This document shows positions 15,926 through 22,916 of a stretch of DNA of 44,121 nt, one piece after another. This DNA is from an uncultured Caulobacteraceae bacterium (GTDB taxonomy: Bacteria; Pseudomonadota; Alphaproteobacteria; Caulobacterales; Caulobacteraceae): assembly GCA_903923135.1 (NCBI GenBank), contig CAIXWN010000060.1:1-44121 (forward strand), written 5' to 3'. A program made the position numbers and the translations under genes. The notes below the pieces were generated by a model, which was not told the DNA's origin, did not search any database, and saw only the letters and a program-made list of their open reading frames with translations. Each line of letters opens with the position of its first letter. Position 1 is the stretch's first letter.

Positions 15926-17050
15926 ATGAAGATCGAACCGTTCGGCATCGAGATGTGGATGAACGAACACGAGACGCGCTGTCTTCACAACGCGGCCGAG
16001 AGTTGCGTCGATTCCGTCACTCTGGCCGAGTTGACAGCCATGGCCGGCAAGACCGGCGTCCTGATGGACGAACTGCTGCCGCTGAAGCTGACCTACGGGG
16101 CGATCCAGGGGTCGGCGCGCCTGCGGCGGGCCATCGCAGCTCTATATCGGGGTCGGACGGAGGACGAAGTGGTGGTGACGCACGGCGCCATCGGCGCCAA
16201 CGCCCTGCTGTACCAGACCCTGATCGAGCCGGGTGACGAGGTGGTCGCGGTCGTCCCCACCTATCAACAGCACACTTCGATCCCGGAGAGCCAGGGCGCG
16301 GAGGTGAAGCGCCTGGTCCTTAGGGAAGAGGAAGGCTATCTGCCAAACCTCGACGAGTTGGCGTCGCTGGTGACGCCCCGCACCCGTCTGATCTCTCTGA
16401 CCAACCCGAACAACCCGACCGGCGCCCTGATCGACGAAGCGAGTCTGCGGGCCATCGCCGAGATCGCCGCACGCCACGATGCCTGGGTGATCTGCGACGA
16501 GGTCTATCGCGGGATCAACCAGACTGGCGACGACCTCTCACCGTCCATCGCCGAGATTTCCGACAAGGGCGTGGCTGTCGGCAGCATGTCCAAGGCCTTC
16601 GCCCTGGCCGGACTGCGCCTGGGCTGGATCGTGGCGCCGCCAGAGCTGTTGCACCGGGTGATGATCCACCGGGACTACGACACCATCAGCGTGGGCGCGA
16701 TCGACGATCACCTCGCCGCCATCGCGCTGGAGAACCGCGACGCGCTGCTGGCCCGCAATCGCGATGTGGTGCGGACCAACCTTGCCAGGCTGGCTACCTG
16801 GATGGAGCGGGAGCCGCGCCTGTCCTGGGTGCGACCCGCCGGCGGCACGGTCACCCTGCTGCGCTACGACGCGTCTATCGGCTCGGTCGAGTTCTGCACG
16901 CGCCTGCTGGAGAAGACCGGGGTGCTGCTGGCGCCGGGGGCGGCGTTTGGCGTGGAGGGGACGGTGCGGATCGGCTTCGGCAACGGCGCGGCGGCGCTGG
17001 CCGGCGGCCTGGAAGGGCTGTCGCGCTTCCTCCGCTCACTCCCCACCTGA
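15926..17050 (+). CDS. PLP-dependent aminotransferase, class I/II (island copy 2)
   Basis: A 374-residue fold-type I aminotransferase. Motifs: TNPNNPTG (Asn163), VICDEVYRG (Asp191), SMSKAFALAGLRLGW (Schiff-base Lys223) and the C-terminal VRIGFGNG (substrate-binding Arg). The ATG at 15926 has an AGAAG site and follows the cyclodeaminase-like gene by 13 bases. The stop codon TGA (17048-17050) is supplied by the right flanking repeat, which begins at 17047. So the natural C-terminus may have been trimmed or replaced by a few residues when the island joined the terminase fragment. All catalytic parts are upstream, so activity is probably kept. It is paralogous in type, not closely similar, to the enzyme at 4042-5142. 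Confidence 0.88.
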   Translation: MKIEPFGIEMWMNEHETRCLHNAAESCVDSVTLAELTAMAGKTGVLMDELLPLKLTYGAIQGSARLRRAIAALYRGRTEDEVVVTHGAIGANALLYQTLIEPGDEVVAVVPTYQQHTSIPESQGAEVKRLVLREEEGYLPNLDELASLVTPRTRLISLTNPNNPTGALIDEASLRAIAEIAARHDAWVICDEVYRGINQTGDDLSPSIAEISDKGVAVGSMSKAFALAGLRLGWIVAPPELLHRVMIHRDYDTISVGAIDDHLAAIALENRDALLARNRDVVRTNLARLATWMEREPRLSWVRPAGGTVTLLRYDASIGSVEFCTRLLEKTGVLLAPGAAFGVEGTVRIGFGNGAAALAGGLEGLSRFLRSLPT

Positions 17051-17151
17051 TGGCGCCGAAGATCGCGGCGGGGCCGATGACGGCGGAGGAGCGGTGGCGG
17101 CGGGACTGGCCGAAGGAAGGGGCGGGGGTGGCGCACTGGAAGGTGCGGTGA
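17047..17151 (+). pseudogene. terminase large subunit remnant (last 34 codons)
   Basis: The right repeat keeps the terminase reading frame from the Leu codon at 17047 to the TGA at 17149-17151, ending in VAHWKVR. There is no start codon context and no upstream terminase sequence, because the preceding DNA belongs to the aminotransferase. It is therefore a remnant left by the insertion, or the original gene end displaced from its 5' part. Confidence 0.85.
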
Positions 17152-17152
17152 G
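17047..17152 (+). repeat. right copy of island-flanking direct repeat
   Basis: Second copy of the 106-bp repeat, offset by exactly 16667 bases from the left copy. It follows directly on the end of the second aminotransferase gene, whose TGA stop (17048-17050) lies inside the repeat. The last terminase codon here reads Arg (CGG) instead of Trp (TGG). Confidence 0.95.
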
Positions 17153-17185
17153 CGGAGGGCGGCAGGGGGATGCGTCGTCCCTTCG

Positions 17186-17215
17186 TTGACGTCGCGCGGC
17201 CCCACCGCCTAGCCT
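17186..17215 (+). promoter_or_regulatory. possible promoter of the GrdB-like gene
   Basis: A TTGACG hexamer at 17186-17191 is followed after about 17 bases by a CTAGCC stretch (17209-17214), which loosely fits the Caulobacter housekeeping pattern TTGAC(G)...GCTANA. It lies just outside the right flanking repeat and 30 bp before the next gene. Pattern match only. Confidence 0.3.
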
Positions 17216-17241
17216 CCCATTGACGTCAAGGACCCACCCCC

Positions 17242-18177
17242 ATGCCGGACACGCCTGACGAGGCCCCGGGCTTCGCCTCCGACGACGATGCGCCGATCCC
17301 CTACATGCAGCGCACGCGCGACTACTACGCCGCCATCGGCTACCCCACGCCCTATCGCTGGGCGCACTACGCCGACGCCCCGTTCCAGCCCCTGCGCAGG
17401 CCGCTGGCGCAATCGCGGCTGGCGCTGATCACCACCGCGGCGCCCTGGCAGCCGGGCAGGGGCGACCAGGGGCCCGGCGCCGCCTACAACGGCGCCGCCA
17501 AGTTCCATCAGGTCTATGACCGCCCGACCGCGGAGGACCACGACCTGAGGATCTCCCACGTCGCCTATGATCGCGCCAACACCGCCGCCGCCGACAGCGG
17601 CGCCTGGAACCCGCTTCCCGCCCTGCGCCGCCTGGCCGCCGCCGGCCGCATCGGCGCCCTGGGGCCCCGCCTGTTCGGCGCCCCCACCAACCGCAGCCAG
17701 CGGGTGACGATCGAGACCGACGCCCCCGACATCCTCGCCCGGTGCCTGGCGGACGGCGTCGATGTGGCCCTGCTGGTTCCCAACTGCCCGGTCTGCCACC
17801 AGACCTGCGCCCTCATCGCCCGGCGGCTGGAGGCCAATGGCATAGCAACGATCATCATGGGCGCGGCGAAGGACATCGTCGAACACGCCGCCGCGCCGCG
17901 GTTCCTGTTCTCGGACTTTCCGCTGGGAAACAGCGCCGGGCGCCCGCACGACGCCAACAGCCAGGCGCGGACCCTGGAGCTGGCGATGCGGGTGCTCGAG
18001 GCGGCGCCGTGCGCGCGCACCACCGTGCAGTCGCCGCAGCGCTGGGCGGCCGACGCCGCCTGGAAGGCCAGCTACAACAATGTCGCCGCCCTGTCGGCCC
18101 ACGACCTCGCACGCCTGCGCGCCGAGTTCGACCGCCAGAAGGATGCGGCCCGCGCCAGCCGCGGCGCCCCGGACTGA
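17242..18177 (+). CDS. GrdB-like (glycine/sarcosine/betaine reductase selenoprotein B family) protein, Cys form
   Basis: A 311-residue protein of the GrdB-related family. Seen features are ISHVAYDRAN (104-113) and the motif VPNCPVCHQTC (Cys182, Cys185, Cys189), where the anaerobic reductase proteins have a selenocysteine/cysteine site. No in-frame TGA occurs, so this is an all-cysteine version. True glycine reductase needs GrdA, GrdC and thioredoxin partners, none of which is here; aerobic alphaproteobacteria carry such lone homologues of unknown role. It is the first gene outside the island and points away from it. A redox role of the CxxC pair is reasonable inference. Confidence 0.75.
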   Translation: MPDTPDEAPGFASDDDAPIPYMQRTRDYYAAIGYPTPYRWAHYADAPFQPLRRPLAQSRLALITTAAPWQPGRGDQGPGAAYNGAAKFHQVYDRPTAEDHDLRISHVAYDRANTAAADSGAWNPLPALRRLAAAGRIGALGPRLFGAPTNRSQRVTIETDAPDILARCLADGVDVALLVPNCPVCHQTCALIARRLEANGIATIIMGAAKDIVEHAAAPRFLFSDFPLGNSAGRPHDANSQARTLELAMRVLEAAPCARTTVQSPQRWAADAAWKASYNNVAALSAHDLARLRAEFDRQKDAARASRGAPD

Positions 18178-18192
18178 CCGGGGCCGTCGCCG

Positions 18193-18927
18193 TCAGCCGC
18201 CGGGGTCGACCTGGCTGAGCAGGCTTCTGGCCTGGTCCACGAAGGCCGTCGCCACCTCGCGCGCGAACGGGTTCTGGGTCTGGATGGCGGTGAACAGTTC
18301 GAAGGTGTCGGCGCCGATCAGGGCGCACAGCTCCAGCAGGTGCTGGTAGGACGGGGTCTTCAGCTGCTCATCCGGAATGCCCATGTTGACCAGCGACCGG
18401 CCGATGAGGTGGGTCAGGGCCTGGACATAGGCCATCTCGCGGTCGTGCTCCTCGGGCGAGGTCACCGTGACCTTCAGCCCGAGCAGACGGCCGAAGGCCG
18501 CCACCTGCCGGTAGCGCCGGCCCCGCACGGGGCAGACCACAAGGCGCAGGCCCGCCAGCCCGTTGCGGGCGCTCTGCGGCCCGAACAGGGGGTGGGTGGC
18601 CACAAGTTCGGCGTGGGCGGGCAGGATGTCGCTCATCCACCGCGCGGGCGCCATCTTCACCGAACCGACATCGACGACGAGGGCGCCGGGCTTCACATGC
18701 GGGGCCATGGCGGTGAAGACCTCGCGCATGGCCGTCACCGGCGCGGCGACGACCACCACGTCGCAGCCCGCCGCCTCGGCCAGGGTCCCGAAGGGCGCGC
18801 CCAGAGCCCTGGCCGCGGCCGCCGCCGCGGGCGCCGGGTCGGTGACGACCAGGTCGAAGCGGGTCCGCAGGCTGGCCGCGGCCAGCCGGCCGAACTGTCC
18901 GAATCCCACAAGGCCCAGGCGTTTCAT
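18193..18927 (-). CDS. prephenate/arogenate dehydrogenase-family protein
   Basis: A 244-residue NAD(P)-dependent enzyme with an N-terminal Rossmann motif (GLVGFGQFG, residues 5-13), VVVVAAPVTAMREV, DVGSVKMAP and ATHPLFGPQSA, the last being the TyrA substrate-region motif. TyrA makes 4-hydroxyphenylpyruvate from prephenate, or tyrosine from arogenate. At 244 residues it is shorter than typical TyrA (about 280-370) and has no ACT or chorismate mutase domain. It stands alone, convergent with the GrdB-like gene 15 bp away, and no aromatic pathway gene is near, so a dedicated TyrA or a specialised paralogue are both possible. Confidence 0.8.
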   Translation of the reverse strand: MKRLGLVGFGQFGRLAAASLRTRFDLVVTDPAPAAAAAARALGAPFGTLAEAAGCDVVVVAAPVTAMREVFTAMAPHVKPGALVVDVGSVKMAPARWMSDILPAHAELVATHPLFGPQSARNGLAGLRLVVCPVRGRRYRQVAAFGRLLGLKVTVTSPEEHDREMAYVQALTHLIGRSLVNMGIPDEQLKTPSYQHLLELCALIGADTFELFTAIQTQNPFAREVATAFVDQARSLLSQVDPGG

Positions 18928-19028
18928 GCGCGGTGCTTAGGCCGGTCATGGCCGTTTCGCAAAGCGTGCGGCGGATCGGCCGGTTTCGGAACGGCGGCCG
19001 TGCTGGAACAGGCGCGCATGGGCTGATA

Positions 19029-19050
19029 AGCTAGCCAGACAGCTAGCTAG
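19029..19050. promoter_or_regulatory. tandem palindromic boxes before the toxin-antitoxin pair
   Basis: AGCTAGC occurs twice, at 19029-19035 and 19041-19047, exactly 12 bases apart, and each contains the perfect palindrome GCTAGC. The boxes lie 14 bases before the antitoxin start and just upstream of its GGAG site. Antitoxins of this type usually bind such repeats to autoregulate the operon. Confidence 0.6.
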
Positions 19051-19063
19051 ATGGAGTCCTTCC

Positions 19064-19306
19064 ATGCATACCGTCGGCGTATTCGAAGCGAAGAACCGCC
19101 TCACCGCCCTTCTTGATGAAGTCGAAAACGGCGGCGAGATCATCATCACCCGCCGCGGGAGACCCATCGCCCGACTGGGACCGCTGGACACAGGTTTCGA
19201 TCGCGTCAGGGCCCGCGCCGCAGCGGAAGGGTTGCGGGCGGCCAGCAAGGGCCAGACCCTCGGCGGTCTGAGTCTCAAGGACCTCATCAGCGAAGGCCGC
19301 CGGTGA
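19064..19306 (+). CDS. Phd/YefM-type (VapB-like) antitoxin
   Basis: An 80-residue antitoxin. The N-terminus HTVGVFEAKNRLTALLDEVENGGEIIITRRGRPIARLGPL is the Phd/YefM DNA-binding fold; the tail after residue 60 would wrap and neutralise the toxin. A GGAG site lies 8 bases before the ATG. Its stop overlaps the toxin GTG by four bases (GTGA), so the two are translationally coupled, with antitoxin first as usual. It probably represses its own promoter through the AGCTAGC boxes upstream. Confidence 0.88.
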   Translation: MHTVGVFEAKNRLTALLDEVENGGEIIITRRGRPIARLGPLDTGFDRVRARAAAEGLRAASKGQTLGGLSLKDLISEGRR

Positions 19307-19719
19307 GTTTCGTCATCGACAATTCGGTCGCGCTCGCCTGGTGCTTCGAGGACGAGCAGACCGCGGGGATCATGGCCCTGCTGGACCGGGTCGCCGATGC
19401 GGGCGCCATCGCGCCGCAGCTCTGGCCGATCGAGGCGCTCAACGGTCTTCTGACGGCCGAGCGACGGGGTCGAATCGACAGCACGGTGCGCCTGCGCCTC
19501 GCCGGCTTCCTTCGACAGCTCCCCATCGACATCGACGAGGACACGGCGAGCCAGTCATGGACGACGACAGCGCGCCTGGCCGAACAGCACCGCCTGACGG
19601 CTTACGACGCCACCTATCTCGAACTGGCGGTGCGACGAGGCCTGCCCCTGGCCAGCCGTGACGTGGCGCTGATCGCCGCCGCGCGCGCCGTCGGCGTGGA
19701 TCTGCTTCCGACCGACTAA
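19303..19719 (+). CDS. VapC-type PIN-domain toxin
   Basis: A 138-residue PIN-domain ribonuclease. The four acidic residues that hold the catalytic metal ions are in place: Asp6 (FVIDNSV), Glu44 (PIEALNGL), Asp102 (AYDATYLELA) and Asp120 (ASRD). Known VapC toxins cut tRNA or rRNA and stop translation when the antitoxin is lost. The GTG start overlaps the antitoxin stop. Length and motif spacing are normal, so it looks intact. The pair stands 1.9 kb outside the island's right repeat and is not obviously part of it. Confidence 0.88.
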   Translation: MSFVIDNSVALAWCFEDEQTAGIMALLDRVADAGAIAPQLWPIEALNGLLTAERRGRIDSTVRLRLAGFLRQLPIDIDEDTASQSWTTTARLAEQHRLTAYDATYLELAVRRGLPLASRDVALIAAARAVGVDLLPTD

Positions 19720-19812
19720 GCCTCGCGGATAAGGCTCGCCTCGCATGCCGAAATGCGCTTGGATCGGCGCGGAGCCTGGCCGCCACGACGCCGGGCCGGG
19801 AGGAGCCTGAAG

Positions 19813-21045
19813 ATGAAATTCGGCGTGTTCTACGAGCATCAGCTGCCCAAGCCCTGGGCCGAGGGCGACGAGGCTCGGCTGTTCCACGACGCCCTCGAAC
19901 AGGTCGTCCTGGCCGACAGGCTGGGCTATGACCACGCCTGGGAGGTCGAGCACCATTTCCTCGACGAATATTCCCACTCCTCGGCGCCGGAGGTGTTCCT
20001 CGCCGCCGCGGCAGCCCTGACGAAGACCATCCGCCTGGGTCACGGCATCCGGCAGGTGATCGCCAACTACAACCACCCCGCCCGCACCGCCGAGTGCCTG
20101 GCCACCCTGGACATCATCTCGCGCGGGCGGGTGGATTTCGGCATCGGCGAGGGCGCCACGCGCCTGGAGCTGGGCGGCTTCCACATTCCGGCGCGGGAGA
20201 AGCGCGCCATGGCCCTGGAGTCGGCCGAACAGATCGCCAACATGATGGCGCTTGATCCCTATCCGGGCTTCGAGGGCAAGAGCTTCTCCATGCCCTGCCG
20301 CAACGTGCTGCCCAAGCCGGTGCAGAAGCCCCACCCGCCGATGTGGATGGCCTGCACCAACCGCGACACCATCCGCGTGGCCGCCTCCATCGGCGTGGGC
20401 GCCCTGGCCTTCTCGTTCATCGATCCGGACGAGGCGCGGGCCTGGGCGGAAATCTATTACGGCATCATCAAGTCGGACGCCTGCCGGCCGATCGGCCATA
20501 CGGTGAACGCCAATATCGCCATGGTCTCCAACTTCTCCATCCATCACGACCGGGCCGAGGCGATCCGGCGCGGGCACGAGGGCTTCGAGTTCTTCGGCTA
20601 TGCGCTCAACGCTCTGGTGGCGCACGACACCGTGCCCGGGCGCACCAATCTGTGGAACGAATACCTGGCCCAGAGGGGCGACCGCACCGAACAGGTGATC
20701 GCCGAGGCGGCGGCCCACGGCGCCCCCTCCACCGGCATCGGCACGCCGGACGACATGCGCCGGCACCTGAAGGCGTTCGAGGAATCGGGCATCGACCAGG
20801 TGATCTTCATGCAGCAGGCCGGCCGCAACCGGCACGACCACATCTGCCAATCCCTCGAGCTGTTCGCCGCCGAGGTGATGCCGGAGTTCAAGGCCCGGGT
20901 GGCGGCGCGCGAGGCGCGCAAGGCCGAACAGCTGGCCCCCTATGTGGAGGCGGCGCTGGCCCGGAAAACCTGGATGAAGCCGCTGGCCGACGACGACATC
21001 CCGGTGGTGCGCGCCTCGGTGGCCAAGGCCCAGGTCGGGCGCTAA
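19813..21045 (+). CDS. LLM-class flavin-dependent oxidoreductase
   Basis: A 410-residue luciferase-like monooxygenase-superfamily enzyme (TIM barrel, FMN or F420). Typical stretches are MKFGVFYEHQLPKPW at the start, LGYDHAWEVEHHFLDEYSHSSAPEVFLAA (about 37-65), IRLGHGIRQV, and LDIISRGRVDFGIGEG. These enzymes oxygenate or reduce small organic compounds with reduced flavin. A GGAGG site precedes the ATG at 19813. The gene ends in a two-base overlap with the convergent crotonase gene. With the neighbouring crotonase, epimerase, SDR and TonB receptor it suggests catabolism of a terpenoid, steroid or similar compound, which is inference from context. Confidence 0.88.
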   Translation: MKFGVFYEHQLPKPWAEGDEARLFHDALEQVVLADRLGYDHAWEVEHHFLDEYSHSSAPEVFLAAAAALTKTIRLGHGIRQVIANYNHPARTAECLATLDIISRGRVDFGIGEGATRLELGGFHIPAREKRAMALESAEQIANMMALDPYPGFEGKSFSMPCRNVLPKPVQKPHPPMWMACTNRDTIRVAASIGVGALAFSFIDPDEARAWAEIYYGIIKSDACRPIGHTVNANIAMVSNFSIHHDRAEAIRRGHEGFEFFGYALNALVAHDTVPGRTNLWNEYLAQRGDRTEQVIAEAAAHGAPSTGIGTPDDMRRHLKAFEESGIDQVIFMQQAGRNRHDHICQSLELFAAEVMPEFKARVAAREARKAEQLAPYVEAALARKTWMKPLADDDIPVVRASVAKAQVGR

Positions 21046-21812
21046 CGGCCTTTCCAGACCGGCGGGCGCTTGCCGGCGAAGGCGGCGGAGCCTTCGGCGC
21101 GGTCCTCGCTGGTCGCCCAGGCGGCGTAGGCGGGATAGGCCGGCTGGGCGCGCATGGCGGCCGCCACGTCCGCTTCGCCCAGGCCGCGCATCACCGTCTC
21201 CTTGGAGGCGCGGATCGACATCGGCGAGGCGCGCAGGATGTCGGCGCACCAGCGCTGCGTGGCCGCGGCGAGCTCGCCCGGCGCGACGACCTCATTGACG
21301 AAGCCCAGGCGCAGCCCCTCGGCGGCGCTCACCCGCCGCGAGGTGAGGATGAGGCCCATGGCCGGCTTGAGGCCGATCTGGCGGGCCAGCCGGTGCAGGC
21401 CGCCGCCCAGCGCCACCGCGCCCACCAGCGGCTCGGGCAGGCCGAAACTGGCTGTCTCCGAGGCGATGATCACGTCGCAGGCCAGGGCCACCTCGAAGCC
21501 GCCGCCGAGCGCCAGGCCGTTCACCGCCGCGATCACCGGCTTGTTCAGGTCGAAACGCTCGATCAGGCCGGCGTAGCCGTTCCTGGGATAGCGGCCGTGC
21601 CGGTCGGCCACCTTCAGGTCGCTGCCGGCGCAGAACGCCCGCTCGCCGGCGCCGGTGACAACGCAGACGAACTGCTCCGAATCGGCGGCGAAGTCGTCGA
21701 AGGCGACCTGCAGCTCGGCGTGCATCTGCGGGTTGATGGCGTTCATCACCTGGGGCCGGTTCAGGGTGACGGTGGTGACGCGGCCGGCGCGGCCGACGGT
21801 GATGAAGTCCAT
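21042..21812 (-). CDS. enoyl-CoA hydratase/isomerase (crotonase family)
   Basis: A 256-residue crotonase. The oxyanion-hole stretches (CAGSDLK, ALGGGFE) and both catalytic glutamates of hydratases are present: the Glu in GGGFEVALACD and the Glu in FGLPEPLVGAVALGGG. It therefore can add water to a 2-enoyl-CoA, though isomerase or ring-opening activities exist in the family. I set the start at the ATG at 21812, because the long upstream extension of the frame lies inside the preceding gene. It is last in a minus-strand run after an SDR and an epimerase/reductase, 14 bases after the latter. Confidence 0.9.
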   Translation of the reverse strand: MDFITVGRAGRVTTVTLNRPQVMNAINPQMHAELQVAFDDFAADSEQFVCVVTGAGERAFCAGSDLKVADRHGRYPRNGYAGLIERFDLNKPVIAAVNGLALGGGFEVALACDVIIASETASFGLPEPLVGAVALGGGLHRLARQIGLKPAMGLILTSRRVSAAEGLRLGFVNEVVAPGELAAATQRWCADILRASPMSIRASKETVMRGLGEADVAAAMRAQPAYPAYAAWATSEDRAEGSAAFAGKRPPVWKGR

Positions 21813-21826
21813 GGGCGGCGGACGTC

Positions 21827-22915
21827 CTAGCCGGGGGCGGGGGCCGTCGGGGCGGCCGCGGGCCGGGTGGCCACCGGCACGCCGGCCACAGCGATCAGCG
21901 ATTCGACGCAGTCGCGGATCGAGTCGTCCAGCGGCCGGAAGCTCACCCCCGTCGCCGCGCGGATCCGCTCGTTGCGCAGCTCGGCCTGGGCCCAGATGGC
22001 GCGGAACTCGCCCTCTCGGGCCTTGAGGCGATCGGGGAAGGGATCGACAGGGGCGGTCCACTGGTGGCGCAGTTCCGGCAGCAGGCGGTCGATGCTGGCG
22101 CAGACGTCCTCGACGTTGCGCGCGTCGGTCGACCAGGCGATGTAGCGCTCGCCGTTCCTCACCGACAGGCTCTCCAGCAGGCCGATATGGCCGGCGGCGT
22201 CGTCGCGCACGTCGACCGTCATCCACGGCCGGTAGACGCCGTTCTGTTCGTAGCGGCCACGCAGCATGCCCTCGATGTGGTGCTGCCAGGGCCCCATGTC
22301 CTTCTGGTGGGCCGACTGGATCGGGCCGACGTTGTCGCCGGGGCAGCAGGTGACCGCGTCCCAGAAGCCGCTGGCGGCGGCGGCCTCGGCGAAGGCCCGC
22401 TCGGCGATCAGCTTGCCCATGGAATAGCCCTGGCCGCGCTCGGGGGTGCGTTTGGGGTTCATCTCGTCGGGATAGCGGTCCTCGTAGAACACCGGCCGGC
22501 GCACGACCTCCTGGAGATCCATTTCCGAGATCACCGCGGCCACCGAGGAGGTGACGATCACCCGCGTGACGCTGCGCGAGGCCTCGACGCTGGCGATGAT
22601 GTGGTCGCAGGTGCGCCGCACATAGCCCTGGTCGTTGTAGTCGCTGATGTGGGCCACGTGGGCGACGCCGTGGCAGCCGGCGAAGATGTCGTCGAAGCAG
22701 CCGGGGCGGTCGAGGTCGGCGGCGTGCAGCGTCAGCCGCCCGGAGGCGTAGCCGGGCATGGCCTTCAGGAAGCCGGTGCGCGCCTCGTCGTCCACGCGTC
22801 GCACGCAGGCGCGCACCCGGTAGCCCCGGTCCAGCAGCAGCCGCACCACCCAGCCGCCGAGGAAGCCGGCGGCGCCGGTGACGGCGATGACGCCGCGTCT
22901 GGGGACGGGCGCCAC
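21827..22915 (-). CDS. NAD(P)-dependent epimerase/dehydratase-family protein (extended SDR)
   Basis: A 362-residue extended short-chain dehydrogenase. The N-terminal VTGAAGFLGGWVVRLLLDRGYRV is the TGxxGxxG nucleotide site; VIVTSSVAAV and YSMGKLIAE (the YxxxK catalytic pair) follow. It resembles the dihydroflavonol-4-reductase/3-beta-HSD-like branch. The GTG at 22915 is preferred: it sits 1 base after the SDR stop with a GGAGG site 7 bases upstream, whereas an upstream ATG in frame lies within the SDR gene. Middle gene of the SDR-epimerase-crotonase operon; it probably reduces or oxidises a ketone/alcohol in the same pathway. Confidence 0.87.
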   Translation of the reverse strand: MAPVPRRGVIAVTGAAGFLGGWVVRLLLDRGYRVRACVRRVDDEARTGFLKAMPGYASGRLTLHAADLDRPGCFDDIFAGCHGVAHVAHISDYNDQGYVRRTCDHIIASVEASRSVTRVIVTSSVAAVISEMDLQEVVRRPVFYEDRYPDEMNPKRTPERGQGYSMGKLIAERAFAEAAAASGFWDAVTCCPGDNVGPIQSAHQKDMGPWQHHIEGMLRGRYEQNGVYRPWMTVDVRDDAAGHIGLLESLSVRNGERYIAWSTDARNVEDVCASIDRLLPELRHQWTAPVDPFPDRLKAREGEFRAIWAQAELRNERIRAATGVSFRPLDDSIRDCVESLIAVAGVPVATRPAAAPTAPAPG

Positions 22916-22916
22916 G

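Larger units (their letters stand above)
380..17152. mobile_element. 16.7 kb genomic island flanked by 106-bp direct repeats
   Basis: The block from 380 to 17152 begins and ends with copies of the same terminase 3' segment. Inside are twelve metabolic, transport and regulatory genes that all fit one catabolic theme and share one palindromic operator. No integrase, recombinase, transposase or terminal inverted repeat is visible, so the mechanism of entry is open: excision/integration by an enzyme supplied in trans, or homologous recombination between terminase copies. Hand counts on single 60-base lines gave 53-62 percent GC in the left and middle of the island, against about 68-82 percent in the housekeeping part. 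The ornithine cyclodeaminase-like gene is richer (68-77 percent), so the island may be a mosaic. The boundary call rests on the repeats; the mobile nature is inference. Confidence 0.7.

Noticed and set aside
685-17152. Lasso-peptide or other RiPP locus, suggested by receptor plus hydrolases
   Set aside because: No small precursor gene, no B/C maturation enzymes and no ABC exporter are present; all enzymes are degradative.
17242-18177. Selenocysteine-containing protein
   Set aside because: No in-frame TGA occurs in the GrdB-like gene; the motif positions are ordinary cysteine codons and no SECIS-like hairpin was noted.
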